DNA from: CAYMSO01 sp964393185
GTDB lineage: Bacteria > Patescibacteriota > Dojkabacteria > J137
Assembly (NCBI GenBank): GCA_964393185.1
Contig: CAYMSO010000014.1
Span: 1 to 33,614 of the forward strand
Reading direction: 5' to 3'
DNA: 33,614 bases
The notes beneath the pieces are model-generated. The model saw only the letters and a program-made list of their open reading frames with translations, was not told the DNA's origin and made no database searches. Below, piece after piece: positions 8,447-17,114 of this stretch (position 1 is the stretch's first letter; every line of letters starts with the position of its first letter). The position numbers and the translations under genes were made by a program.

Positions 8447-10460
8447 TTTTATTTGATTTAACTTGTGATTTATTTAGTTGATAATATTTGTTTAGTGATT
8501 CACCATTCGCTGATTTATCAGTTACTTTCAAAGTGTTTATGCCTTGAGAGCTGAAATATCCTTCACTTTTAGCTTTCTGCAAAATCTCATTTCTACTTTG
8601 AGGATTAGCAATAAACTTCTGATAGCTTTGAACTGATTTTCCAGAACTCATTGATTCGTTTTTGGCATACCAGTTTGTTAAATGTCCCCAATGAGATTGA
8701 TTAGATGTGTCAAATGTTTTACCCATGTTCACATTCATTTGCTTATGAGCAATTGATGAATCTAGTAATGAATTTGTTTGTGTATTTGAAGGAGTAAAGC
8801 CGCTCAAATTTGCAACACTATTAATATTTGATTGTTGTTCAGTCATTGGAAATCCAAAGCTTCCACCAAGATTTGATGCGGTGAAGGCAGAAGATAATCT
8901 GTTTGAATCTTTAACACTGACTTTTGAAATATCTCCAAAATTAGGAGTATTAGTGAAAAGACTTTTTGTAGGTGAATCGGGTTTTAAAGAATTTGCATCT
9001 AATGGTGTCATTCCAAGTTTTCCGAATGCTCCTGATGTTTTCTCCCCACTTCTCATAGCTGTTTTAAATACACCACCTTTATCAGCAAAGTTTTTTCCTT
9101 GTTCAATTATTCCTTTCCCATTACCTCCTAATCCTTGAAGTGGATTTTGACCTGTTATTGCTCGACCAATTCCTTTAGCACCAAACATTCTTAATGATCC
9201 TGATTTCTCTCCTGTAGCACCAGAAACAATACCTTTCTTTAATAATGAAGCTTGACCTACTGTACCCATAGCGAACATTCCTGCTGCAATTCCACCTCCC
9301 ATAGTCCATAAGAATCCAGACATTCTATTTACAATTATTGGAACTGTATTTAAGAATGAAACTGCACCAAGTCCTAAAACTATTTTTGCAACACTTCCAT
9401 TCCCACCTTTTATAATTTCAATTACAACTGCAAATCCAATTAAGAAAATTGGTTGAACAATTAAAGTCCTTACAATTTCTTCTATCCATGTTCTTAGAAA
9501 TTGTCCTCCACCTGGCATTAATCCAACTACATAAATTACTGGATACAAAATCATATGGAGTAGTAAGTGGAAGAATCTAACAATAAATTGAAATAGTAAA
9601 AGAACTAGAAAGAATAGTAATGTTCCCCAAATAATTGCTTGTGCGAATGGATTAAAACCACCTGAATCAGGAAAGCTTAATTTCGATCCATCACTTTGAA
9701 CTCCCATAGCTGACAAAACAGCTTGAGATAATAGTGAGGAATTTCCGCTAATTAGATCTTGAATGATTAATTTATTAATCGCATTCATAAGATCTATTGC
9801 TTGAACGAAAATATATCTTGTTGCTGCCATTGCTATAACAAAGATCAGAACTTTCTTACCTAACTGCATCAAAAGTTCTCGACCTCTAAATGATCCTTCC
9901 ATGATGATTGCAGCTCCATTAATTACTATGAATAATGGAAGAAGTAACCAAGCTAGAGCATTTGTAAGGTTATAGAATTTATCAATCTGGATTGGTACTT
10001 CTGAACCAAAGCCATAAATTTCACCATCATTCCTTCCGATATTTGGAGTAGAGCCAACAAAGTTATCAAATAAATCTAAAACTTCTTGTACAAGCTTATT
10101 TATAGCTTCAACTATTGGATCTAAAATGCTCCCTAAAGGATCAATACCAAATATTCCAATACTTCTTTCCTGTTTTACTTTCTCAACATCAAGTTCAGGA
10201 ACTTCCATATTGTATTTATCAAATACGACTGGAATGTTTTCTGAAGAAACTGTAATAGTTTCAACATTTCTGTCAGGTTGATTTGATCTATGAATAATTC
10301 CCACGACCTGCGTTAAGAGAATCAAAACGAAAAGACTTGTTGAAAAGATTACTAAATGTTTTAGCTGTCTTTTTTGAACTTTGTCTGCGTTTTGAACTCT
10401 CTCCGCAAGATCGCTGGTTCGCGTACCTATGTTTTGGATTCTTTTAAGTAGCTTAAACAT
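8415..10460 (-). CDS. VirB6/TrbL-like channel membrane protein
   Basis: A 681-residue protein. It has a membrane segment at about 36-55, an extracellular loop, then a cluster of about six hydrophobic segments between residues about 165 and 405, including a long LFFLVLLLFQFIVRFFHLLL stretch and a GMFAMG-rich segment. After about 410 it becomes a long hydrophilic Ser/Asn/Gly-rich tail. This topology is that of VirB6/TrbL proteins, the polytopic core of type IV secretion channels; sequence identity in this family is low, so topology and context carry the call. It overlaps the PrgI gene by 32 bases and the pilin-like gene by 8, so the proteins are translated from one transcript. Confidence 0.75.
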   Translation of the reverse strand: MFKLLKRIQNIGTRTSDLAERVQNADKVQKRQLKHLVIFSTSLFVLILLTQVVGIIHRSNQPDRNVETITVSSENIPVVFDKYNMEVPELDVEKVKQERSIGIFGIDPLGSILDPIVEAINKLVQEVLDLFDNFVGSTPNIGRNDGEIYGFGSEVPIQIDKFYNLTNALAWLLLPLFIVINGAAIIMEGSFRGRELLMQLGKKVLIFVIAMAATRYIFVQAIDLMNAINKLIIQDLISGNSSLLSQAVLSAMGVQSDGSKLSFPDSGGFNPFAQAIIWGTLLFFLVLLLFQFIVRFFHLLLHMILYPVIYVVGLMPGGGQFLRTWIEEIVRTLIVQPIFLIGFAVVIEIIKGGNGSVAKIVLGLGAVSFLNTVPIIVNRMSGFLWTMGGGIAAGMFAMGTVGQASLLKKGIVSGATGEKSGSLRMFGAKGIGRAITGQNPLQGLGGNGKGIIEQGKNFADKGGVFKTAMRSGEKTSGAFGKLGMTPLDANSLKPDSPTKSLFTNTPNFGDISKVSVKDSNRLSSAFTASNLGGSFGFPMTEQQSNINSVANLSGFTPSNTQTNSLLDSSIAHKQMNVNMGKTFDTSNQSHWGHLTNWYAKNESMSSGKSVQSYQKFIANPQSRNEILQKAKSEGYFSSQGINTLKVTDKSANGESLNKYYQLNKSQVKSNKNARSSSAKTK

Positions 10461-10824
10461 TTGCGATAAACCTTATTGCATCCAAAATTAAATTAGGATT
10501 GAATAAGAAAATCGCCGCAACTACTAAAAGAAAGATATCTCTTAATAAAGTAGTTCTTACCATTGGATCATCTTTACGTTCCAATAGAGTGAAAGCATCT
10601 TTTACAATGAAAAGTAAAAGAACTGCTGATCCTACTTGAGTCATAATCGAAATCACTCTTTCAACTATCAGATTAATCTCATCCGCTGGACTTACTGCTG
10701 CTGCATAAACCCTTCCTGTAAGAATCCAAGTAGTAGTAAAAGATGTAACAAAAAGAATCCATAATCTATTTAATAGATTTTTGTTTTTGAGAATCTTTTC
10801 TCGTAGCGTTAATTTGTGAGTCAT
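10453..10824 (-). CDS. VirB2/TrbC-like pilin subunit candidate
   Basis: A 123-residue protein with the layout of conjugative pilins and their Gram-positive counterparts: a basic N-terminus, a hydrophobic signal-like segment (LWILFVTSFTTTWILTG) followed by a possible signal-peptidase site after RVYAAA, and two further hydrophobic segments (VGSAVLLLFIVKDAF and IFLLVVAAIFLFNP) separated by a short charged loop ERKDDP. It lies directly upstream of the VirB6-like gene and overlaps it by 8 bases, a usual arrangement. Assignment rests on size, topology and place in the operon, since VirB2 proteins have little sequence conservation. Confidence 0.6.
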   Translation of the reverse strand: MTHKLTLREKILKNKNLLNRLWILFVTSFTTTWILTGRVYAAAVSPADEINLIVERVISIMTQVGSAVLLLFIVKDAFTLLERKDDPMVRTTLLRDIFLLVVAAIFLFNPNLILDAIRFIANV

Positions 10825-10847
10825 CTAGTAATTGATAAAAAATAAAA

Positions 10848-10946
10848 TTATTTTTTTCTTTCTCTTCTTTCCTTCCAAACTCCTCTTAGGATTAAGAAAG
10901 AGCAGTAGGAAATAATGAGTGTAAGAGTTACTGAAATCACAATCAT
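10848..10946 (-). CDS. 32-residue single-pass membrane peptide
   Basis: This small ORF runs MIVISVTLTLIISYCSFLIL, then a short basic tail with KERRERKK, and stops at TAA (10848-10850). It is one transmembrane helix followed by a positively charged cytoplasmic tail. Its ATG overlaps the TGA of the large adhesin gene in an ATGA arrangement, which is a strong sign of translational coupling and argues against chance. It lies between the adhesin and the pilin-like gene, about 23 bases before the latter. No function can be assigned; small membrane peptides in such operons often assist membrane insertion or assembly, which is only a suggestion here. Confidence 0.6.
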   Translation of the reverse strand: MIVISVTLTLIISYCSFLILRGVWKERRERKK

Positions 10947-13900
10947 TTCTTTCTTTTCTTAAAATTTAAAATCAACATAGTTACACCAACTCCAATGAGT
11001 GAAATACCTAATCCAATAGGAATAAGAATTGAATCTCCTGTGTCAGCTATAACAATGTCTCTATAAATTCCTGCGTTTAGAAAGGTGATACATCCACTTG
11101 CAGTTACATATCTAATACCGTCTTCAACATAATCTTCTGGAACTCCATCTTCACGAGGTGGTAATAATGCTAACGTGTATTCATTTACAGTTGTAAATTC
11201 ATCAAATCCATTAGGCATTTCTACAGTTACATGAAGTGGTGTGTAGTAAGGTAACCCTGTGTAAACATAATGTCCGCTTTGATCTGTATATATTTCAACT
11301 TCGTTCTCAGGTAAATATTCAGAAGCAGACCATCTAAGGCTTATTCTTGCGTTTTCAATTCCATATTCATCTTCGTCATAAATTCCATTCTTATCGTTAT
11401 CATCCCAAATGAAACCTCCCATACAACAAGCATTTGTTGTAGCTGTAACAGCTTCGCTTGAAATAACTTCTACGACAGGTGAATAGATAATTGCTGTGTT
11501 TCTAATTTCTGTCTCTGATGGTGTAGGAATTTCTATTACAACTGTGAAGCTTACAGATCCTTCTTGCCCTGCTTGGATATTCCCTAAATCCCATTGAACT
11601 GCATTATTCTCAGAGTCATAATTACCTGCTACTTCTGGTGTAGATTCACCAAATGCAACAAACAAAGTATGTTCAGGAATTGAGTCAACTAAAGTTGTAC
11701 TTGGAGAAAAACCTGTACCAGTATTTCTATAATTCAATGTATAAGTAATTGGTTGTCCAGGTGCGACTATTTCTGGAAGATCTTGTACTTTTTCTAGTTC
11801 AAGAATTGGAGTTAAAACATCAGTTTCATCAGTTACTATTTCAGATTCAAATGTAGGAGTAGTTAAACCAACATTATTTATCAAAGTTGTAGTTCCTCCG
11901 GGCATGATTAAAGGAATTTGAACTTCGTAAGTGAAAGTTCTACTTTGACCAGCATTTAAAGTTAATCCTTCCGAAACATTTGTATCTTCCCAAATAATCG
12001 TTCTATTACCATCAAAATTACCTTCTGGATCTACACTTTCTTCTGATAAAATTACATGTTCAGGTAGCAGATCTTCTATTCTTAAATTGTATCCGTCCCC
12101 TGTACCAACATTTTCAAGAGTTATAGTGTATGTTAAAAACTCACCTGGATTAGTTTCAGTAGTATTGTCAGTCTTTGATAATCTATATTGAGGAGTTAGA
12201 ACATTAGTAGTTGTAGAATCACTTAAAGGTGAAGTTTCTTCAGAATCAATTGTGGCTGTATTTACAATTGATCTATCTTGTTCTGCTGTTCTATTAAGAA
12301 CTAAATCAAAAGTGAAATTTCCATTTTCACCTTCTGGCAGATCACCAATATTCCATGTAATTACATTTGTATTTGAATCATAAGTTCCACCACCAGTAAT
12401 ATTTTCAACTCCTTGAATTTCATTTGCACTTGCAAATTGAGTTAGATCATCAGTTAGAATTACATTTGTCGCATCTGTATCTCCGTTATTTCCGTAATCA
12501 ATACTAAATGTAAGTCTTCGTTCACTATCATTGTAATGATCTCCTTGAACTGTATTTACTTCAACCGATGTTTCATCGCTATCAGTTACGACTTTAGAAA
12601 TGTCTAATACTGCTCTAGGATTTACATTTGTTGTTACTGTTGAAGTATTACTTGCAGGAATATTTGTAGTTACCGAATTAGGAAACGAGTAATCCCCATG
12701 AGCTAAATCAAAGATTTGAGCTTGCACTGCGAATGTTCTTGTTTCGCCATGTTCAAGTGTTGGAATATTCCAAGTTAAAGTATCTCCGTTATCAGCTCCA
12801 CCATCAGTATAATTGATTGAAATATAATTTTGATCGTAATTATCAGTAACTACAACATCATTAACTCTTCCTCCATTATTAGTAACAGAAACATCATAAG
12901 TAATGTTCTCTCTATTTTGAGCTGTATTACTTGCAACATTAGTCTCATCCGAGTCACTTACTGTTTTTGTAGTTTGTACACTAGGAGCAAGATTTACAGT
13001 CGCATTAGAAGATGTGAAATTGTAAGGAATAATACTTACTGAGAATGTAGAGAAATTATGACTAGCCCAAGTACCTTGAGGTGCAGCCCATCCAGCAGGT
13101 GCATCATGGTCATCTCTCCAAATGAATCCAGATTGAGCATCGTGGCTTAAATCTTGAGATCCACTTTTAGGTCTCGCTGTTGATTCGGTGTAGGTATTGT
13201 TATCATAAATCTGAACATTATTAGAAATATTTAGTGGATATGTAGTATTCCAATTATCATAATATGTAATTGTTCTTGTTTCTCCTGCATTGAATGAATG
13301 TGTTTGATCGTAGGTTGCTCCGCTTGGAAGGTTATCTAATACTCTGATATTTCCAACATTGTAGGTAGAGACATTTCGTAATGTAAGATCATATCTTACA
13401 GATAAGTTTGCTCCCGACCATTGAGGAGTAGCAGAGTAAGATACTTGTTGAATTGGTTGAATAGTATTAAATGAATAGACTACACGACCTCCTGCATTTC
13501 CATTTGGATCAGCACCAAAGCCTCCTTGATTTCCAATTACAACAAGATTACCGCTTCTACATCCACCAACTGCATCACAGACAGTGGAGTAACTTCCACC
13601 TGCTCCTAATCTTGTAATATTTCCTTCATTTGGATTTGACCTTGAAGTAAAAAGATCAACTCTTGGTACATTTACATTATGACCGGTGAGATTCCATACC
13701 CAATAACCGACTTGTACAGTGCTTCCTGGTGGAACTGAAACATGTCTCATATTATCGAATCTATCCCCATAAAATCCATTTACTGCTGTTACTGCATTTA
13801 CAGGAGTACCTTGAATTGATCCCGCTCCCCATCCCTGAACTTGTCCTGAATTGTATGAAACACCATTTCCTAAGTTAGAGTATTGAACTCCGAATGTACC

Positions 13901-14077
13901 ACCAAAAGCACAATAAAATGGATCGCCACCTCCTCCATAAAAGAAGTCAGCCAGAACCATTGTTGGTGTAAAAAAAGAAATAAAGCTGTACAATACGAGC
14001 AGAGCCACAACAGGCTTCGGCTTAGGAAGTATCTTTCGTAGGAGATTCCTAAGCCTTATTTTTTTGAGTATCCTCAT
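10943..14077 (-). CDS. Large surface adhesin with DUF11-like repeats and a wall-anchor-like C-terminus
   Basis: A 1044-residue exported protein. Residues about 20-43 form a signal peptide (PVVALLVLYSFISFF, then TPTMVLA). The first 350 residues are a glycine-, asparagine- and tyrosine-rich head with two cysteines in CDAVGGCR. From about 365 to 895, several copies of a DUF11/conserved-repeat module recur, marked by TKTVSDSDE, DISKVVTDSDE, YRLSKTDN and LELEKVQDLPE starts and YTITLENVGTG-type strands. A prealbumin/SdrD-B-like domain with WDDNDKNGIYDEDEYG follows at about 905-1000. The C-terminus has IADTGDS, a hydrophobic helix and KKRKK, which looks like a variant sortase sorting signal. It is the likely host-contact or mating-pair protein of the element; the adhesion role is inferred from the family. 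Confidence 0.8.
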   Translation of the reverse strand: MRILKKIRLRNLLRKILPKPKPVVALLVLYSFISFFTPTMVLADFFYGGGGDPFYCAFGGTFGVQYSNLGNGVSYNSGQVQGWGAGSIQGTPVNAVTAVNGFYGDRFDNMRHVSVPPGSTVQVGYWVWNLTGHNVNVPRVDLFTSRSNPNEGNITRLGAGGSYSTVCDAVGGCRSGNLVVIGNQGGFGADPNGNAGGRVVYSFNTIQPIQQVSYSATPQWSGANLSVRYDLTLRNVSTYNVGNIRVLDNLPSGATYDQTHSFNAGETRTITYYDNWNTTYPLNISNNVQIYDNNTYTESTARPKSGSQDLSHDAQSGFIWRDDHDAPAGWAAPQGTWASHNFSTFSVSIIPYNFTSSNATVNLAPSVQTTKTVSDSDETNVASNTAQNRENITYDVSVTNNGGRVNDVVVTDNYDQNYISINYTDGGADNGDTLTWNIPTLEHGETRTFAVQAQIFDLAHGDYSFPNSVTTNIPASNTSTVTTNVNPRAVLDISKVVTDSDETSVEVNTVQGDHYNDSERRLTFSIDYGNNGDTDATNVILTDDLTQFASANEIQGVENITGGGTYDSNTNVITWNIGDLPEGENGNFTFDLVLNRTAEQDRSIVNTATIDSEETSPLSDSTTTNVLTPQYRLSKTDNTTETNPGEFLTYTITLENVGTGDGYNLRIEDLLPEHVILSEESVDPEGNFDGNRTIIWEDTNVSEGLTLNAGQSRTFTYEVQIPLIMPGGTTTLINNVGLTTPTFESEIVTDETDVLTPILELEKVQDLPEIVAPGQPITYTLNYRNTGTGFSPSTTLVDSIPEHTLFVAFGESTPEVAGNYDSENNAVQWDLGNIQAGQEGSVSFTVVIEIPTPSETEIRNTAIIYSPVVEVISSEAVTATTNACCMGGFIWDDNDKNGIYDEDEYGIENARISLRWSASEYLPENEVEIYTDQSGHYVYTGLPYYTPLHVTVEMPNGFDEFTTVNEYTLALLPPREDGVPEDYVEDGIRYVTASGCITFLNAGIYRDIVIADTGDSILIPIGLGISLIGVGVTMLILNFKKRKK

Positions 14078-14102
14078 AAAATAAGGTGATAAAAAATATT
14101 AC

Positions 14103-14423
14103 TTAATCATCATTCAATTCCATAGTTATTTGTTTTAACTTCCTATCGATATGGATATTGAAGATATCTAACTTAACAAGTTCAACAATTCCTTTCTCAA
14201 TCTCATATTGTGATAGCCCAGTTGGTGCAATTACTGTTTTAATAAAAGAATCTTTTTCTATGCACCAACCATATTGAAGTTCATCTAATAAAATTATTTT
14301 TGCTTCCGGGTGTTTAATGAGAACACAGAATAAAAAACACCCTACACGAAGTGCTTCATCTGACACCATATCAAGGGAATCAGAAATGAATTGCAGAAAT
14401 CTGAATCTAGCCTCTTTATTCAT
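14103..14423 (-). CDS. Unrecognised 106-residue protein
   Basis: This protein is not recognised. It begins MNKEARFRFLQFIS, has a hydrophobic central helix (GCFLFCVLIK) that is probably not a full membrane span, and a C-terminal half (SQYEIEKGIVELVKLDIFNIHID) that reads like a winged-helix or small regulatory fold. It overlaps the upstream HTH-type gene by 8 bases and ends 25 bases before the adhesin gene, so it is co-transcribed. A regulatory role early in the operon is possible from position alone. Confidence 0.5.
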   Translation of the reverse strand: MNKEARFRFLQFISDSLDMVSDEALRVGCFLFCVLIKHPEAKIILLDELQYGWCIEKDSFIKTVIAPTGLSQYEIEKGIVELVKLDIFNIHIDRKLKQITMELNDD

Positions 14424-14823
14424 CTTGCAAATTAATTAAAATTAAATTTTTAATATTGATAGTTGTAGATTTATCAATTATTTTCTTTTTATAGTTTTTG
14501 ACCTTTACTCCCTCTGATTGAGCGTTATCAATCAACTTTTTAATTCGCTCTGCAATTTTTTGCTCTCTACTTGAAAGGTTTTTTATAGCTTCTTGAAAGT
14601 CCGCATTATCTGAAATTATGAAAAAGCCATAAGGTCCTTTAGTAGTTGAACCTATAGCGTAACCCTCATCATTCACTAATATCTGTATCGCCCTTCTAAT
14701 CTCTCTATCTGAAAGCCCCACACTTTCTGATAATTCATCAGCTTGTATAGGGTTACTTTTCCCAACATGCTTTTGAATTAGATCTACGATCTTTTGTAGC
14801 TGCTTGTCACTTAACATTTGCAT
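14416..14823 (-). CDS. Small winged-helix-type regulator candidate
   Basis: A 135-residue protein. Residues about 5-75 contain an HTH-like segment (LSESVGLSDREIRRAIQILV) followed by a beta wing (YAIGSTTKGPYGFFIIS), a usual winged-helix order. A long helical, lysine-rich C-terminal part follows (REQKIAERIKKLIDNAQ). The start may be the first Met at 14823 or the third codon Met at 14817; neither has a Shine-Dalgarno motif. The gene lies 5 bases downstream of the XRE-type regulator and overlaps the next gene, so these three small genes form the proximal, probably regulatory, part of the conjugation operon. DNA binding is inferred from the motif. Confidence 0.55.
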   Translation of the reverse strand: MQMLSDKQLQKIVDLIQKHVGKSNPIQADELSESVGLSDREIRRAIQILVNDEGYAIGSTTKGPYGFFIISDNADFQEAIKNLSSREQKIAERIKKLIDNAQSEGVKVKNYKKKIIDKSTTINIKNLILINLQDE

Positions 14824-14828
14824 CTTGT

Positions 14829-15101
14829 TTAATCTTTATATATTTTGATTTTTGCCTTTTTTCTATGAGCCTCTAGCTGGTCTTTAGGAATTATTAGAAA
14901 CACTTGATCTGGTCTGGATTTAATTGCTCTAGCAATTCTAAATAAGTGCAAACTTGATGGTTCTGCCTGCCAGTTTTCAATCCTCCTGTAAGTCCATAGA
15001 GTCACATTGGCTTTGCGAGCAAGAGTCTCTTGAGAGATCTTCATATTTCTCCTTATAGTTTTTAGGTGATTTATGACTATTTCTTCTGAACTCTTTCTCA
15101 T
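14829..15101 (-). CDS. XRE-family (Cro/CI-type HTH) transcription regulator
   Basis: A 90-residue protein that is almost only a Cro/CI-type HTH domain. Helices 2-3 are in ISQETLARKANVTLWTYRRIENWQAEPS (read as two adjoining parts), and the fold ends in LFRIARAIKSRPDQVFLI, all landmark features of XRE regulators. A short basic tail (HRKKAKIKIYKD) may add DNA contacts. It is the first gene of the minus-strand conjugation operon and faces a divergent recombinase operon across 15102-15352, where two similar palindromes lie. It is therefore likely to repress both arms, as in many integrative elements; target assignment is inference. Confidence 0.8.
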   Translation of the reverse strand: MRKSSEEIVINHLKTIRRNMKISQETLARKANVTLWTYRRIENWQAEPSSLHLFRIARAIKSRPDQVFLIIPKDQLEAHRKKAKIKIYKD

Positions 15102-15163
15102 ACAAGATATGTTAAGTGTGGTAGAAGTTAATTACGAAGATTTTAACTAAGCTTTCTTTACAT

Positions 15164-15180
15164 TACTTTTTCAAAAAGTA
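15164..15180. promoter_or_regulatory. Perfect palindrome, candidate operator of the XRE regulator (site 1)
   Basis: TACTTTTTCAAAAAGTA is a perfect 17-base palindrome around a central C, 63 bases upstream of the XRE gene start. A closely related copy lies at 15207-15221, with centres about 43 bases apart, near four helical turns. Paired palindromes in a divergent control region are typical of XRE repressor binding; this specific pairing is inferred. Confidence 0.5.
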
Positions 15181-15206
15181 GAACTGTACTCATTTTTAAG
15201 ATTTTG

Positions 15207-15221
15207 TACTTTTTGAAAATA
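15207..15221. promoter_or_regulatory. Imperfect palindrome, candidate operator of the XRE regulator (site 2)
   Basis: TACTTTTTGAAAATA repeats the left arm of the perfect palindrome at 15164-15180 and keeps most of the right arm. It lies on the same helix face (about 43 bases centre to centre). A related TACT-T-rich half-site also occurs between them at about 15187-15197. Confidence 0.45.
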
Positions 15222-15236
15222 ATTGGAAAAGCCAAG

Positions 15237-15264
15237 ATGGGATTCCCAAGAATTCAAATCCCAT
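15237..15264. repeat. Inverted repeat with 8-bp arms in the divergent control region
   Basis: ATGGGATT (15237-15244) and AATCCCAT (15257-15264) are exact inverted copies separated by 12 bases. There is no T-run after it, so it does not look like a terminator. It could be a binding site for the recombinase accessory factor, a second regulator or a transfer-origin hairpin; nothing in the sequence decides between these. Confidence 0.45.
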
Positions 15265-15379
15265 GAATTGTGGTTTCACTTATCCAATGGGTATTTATAG
15301 ATTATGAGTGTTTGATAAGTAATTTCGTTTTACTCAATATGATTAGAAAATCTTGTCATATACTTATTTGGAAGATTTA

Positions 15380-15610
15380 ATGGAAGTTTTAAATAAAAAA
15401 ATAACTGTAGACTACGTTAGAAGGAAGTATCCAGAAAAATATAAGAATTTAACTGATGAAGAGCTGGAAAAAAAGATAAATCTTTTATATAATATTGCAT
15501 ACCTTGGCATATCAAGCCACTTTCGTAATAAATTCTCACCTGAGACTTCAAAACAGAAATTTACTGTTCCTAAATTAATTAAAACTAATAGAACTAAGCA
15601 AAATGAGTAA
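15380..15610 (+). CDS. Small protein upstream of the recombinase
   Basis: A protein of 76 residues from the ATG at 15380 (MEVLNKKITVDYVRRKYP); an in-frame TTG at 15353 would add nine residues. Not recognised. It is highly charged and helical, with the segment LTDEELEKKINLLYNIAYLG and a basic C-terminus. Its stop overlaps the recombinase start (ATGAGTAA carries both), so the two are translationally coupled. A helper of the recombinase, for example a directionality or accessory factor, is a reasonable guess from position but has no sequence support. Confidence 0.5.
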   Translation: MEVLNKKITVDYVRRKYPEKYKNLTDEELEKKINLLYNIAYLGISSHFRNKFSPETSKQKFTVPKLIKTNRTKQNE

Positions 15611-17114
15611 GCCTAGAGTAATTCTATATACAAGGGTTTCATCTGACCAGCAAGTAGATAATACTTCTTTAGATCAACAGGAAAAGATAGGTAAAGAGTA
15701 CTGTAAACGTATGAACTATGAACTTGTTCAAGTTTTTCGTGAAGAAGGCGAATCTGCAAAGTTCATTGATAGAACTAAGTTAAAGGAGGCTTTAGGCTTT
15801 TGTGCCAAAAAGAAGAACAATGTAACTTTCTTCATTGTTTATAAATACGACAGATTTTCCAGATCATTAGAAAATCATGTGATTATTAAAGCTATGCTCT
15901 CCAAAGCTAGTGTGAGATTACTATCAATATCGGAACAAGTTGATGAAAGCCCTTCTGGTAGGTTAATGGAAAATATATTGGCAAGTTTTGCACAATTTGA
16001 TAATGAAGTCAGAACGGAGAGAACTGTAAATGGTATGAGAGCAAAATTAGAACAAGGTTACTGGACTTGGAGACCACCCTTAGGATACATTAGAGATGCT
16101 TCATCTACAGAAAGGCATAAACCAATCATCCCTGATTCTTCCTCGTTTAAATTTATCAAGGAAGGGTGGAAGATGTTGTTGAGTAAGAATTATAAACCTG
16201 TAGAAATACAAAAATATCTGAAAGATAGAGGTGTTCTTATTACTCTTAAACAGTTATCCAAATTATTCAGAAATCGATTTTATGCCGGAATAATATTTTC
16301 TGATAAATTTAATATTAATATCAAAGGTAAACATGAACCTATGATCTCTGATGTTGAGTATTTTCTTGCCCAGGAAATACTCGGTGAAAATAATCAAAAT
16401 AGAATAGGAACATTAGATGTCAATGATGAGTTCTATCTTGCTAAGATAGTACGATGTTGTGGATGTGATAAACTTTTATCAGGTTGCTATTCTAAAGGGA
16501 AGTTTAAATATTATGGATACTACCAGTGTGGTGATACCAAATGTCCTGCAAGACAATTTCTTCCCAAAACGAAGATTGAAGAAAACTTTGCCGATGTACT
16601 TAAAACAATTACTCCACCTAAAGAAGATTTAGAATTATTTAAAGAAGTTGTGGTTGATGCATATTCAAAAAACTATAAAGACGTGTTTCTTATTCATGAG
16701 CAAAAGGAAAAAGAGTTAGAGAAATACAAGAAGCAAATGAAAAAACTAAAGGACTTATTGGAAGACGATACTTATACAAAAGAGGAGTACCATGAGAGAA
16801 AATTAGTGATTGAAGCTAATATGGTAGGTTGCAAAGCTGAGTTAAGCGAAACTAATATGGAGGTGGCGGAAATGGAAACATGTATAAACTACGTTACAAA
16901 ATTTATCGAAGATCTTCCAACATTCTGGATAAGATTGTACCCAAAGGAAAGAATCAAATTAAATAATATAATTTTCCCAAATGGGCTAAACTATGAAAAT
17001 GGGGCATATCGAACACCGCAAACACATAGTATTTATGGGGAGATCCAGAGTATTTCAAGTGCTAAAAATGATGAATTGACCTCACGGAGAATCGAACTCC
17101 GATTAGTAGATTGA
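15603..17114 (+). CDS. Large serine recombinase (integrase)
   Basis: A 503-residue serine recombinase. The resolvase domain opens with VILYTRVSSDQQ, giving catalytic Ser13 with Arg11, and continues with YDRFSRS at 82-88. A recombinase domain follows (GYWTWRPPLGY region) and then a zinc ribbon with cysteines in RCCGCDKLL and QCGDTKCPARQ. A long coiled coil runs over about residues 355-420 (EKELEKYKKQMKKLKDLLEDD part), as in large serine integrases. It should catalyse insertion and, with help, excision of the element. The last 12 codons and stop lie within the tRNA-Glu gene on the opposite strand, so the attachment site is probably inside the coding end. The identity is firm. Confidence 0.92.
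   Translation: MSKPRVILYTRVSSDQQVDNTSLDQQEKIGKEYCKRMNYELVQVFREEGESAKFIDRTKLKEALGFCAKKKNNVTFFIVYKYDRFSRSLENHVIIKAMLSKASVRLLSISEQVDESPSGRLMENILASFAQFDNEVRTERTVNGMRAKLEQGYWTWRPPLGYIRDASSTERHKPIIPDSSSFKFIKEGWKMLLSKNYKPVEIQKYLKDRGVLITLKQLSKLFRNRFYAGIIFSDKFNINIKGKHEPMISDVEYFLAQEILGENNQNRIGTLDVNDEFYLAKIVRCCGCDKLLSGCYSKGKFKYYGYYQCGDTKCPARQFLPKTKIEENFADVLKTITPPKEDLELFKEVVVDAYSKNYKDVFLIHEQKEKELEKYKKQMKKLKDLLEDDTYTKEEYHERKLVIEANMVGCKAELSETNMEVAEMETCINYVTKFIEDLPTFWIRLYPKERIKLNNIIFPNGLNYENGAYRTPQTHSIYGEIQSISSAKNDELTSRRIELRLVD

Noticed and set aside
12830..13042. Plus-strand ORF opposite the adhesin gene
   Set aside because: It is made of repetitive Ile/Asn/Ser codons that mirror the Asn-, Asp- and Thr-rich adhesin repeats, with no promoter or start context.
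15380..17114. Toxin-antitoxin pair formed by the small XRE protein and the small gene at 15380
   Set aside because: The two genes are divergent and the small gene is coupled to the recombinase instead; no toxin fold is recognised.
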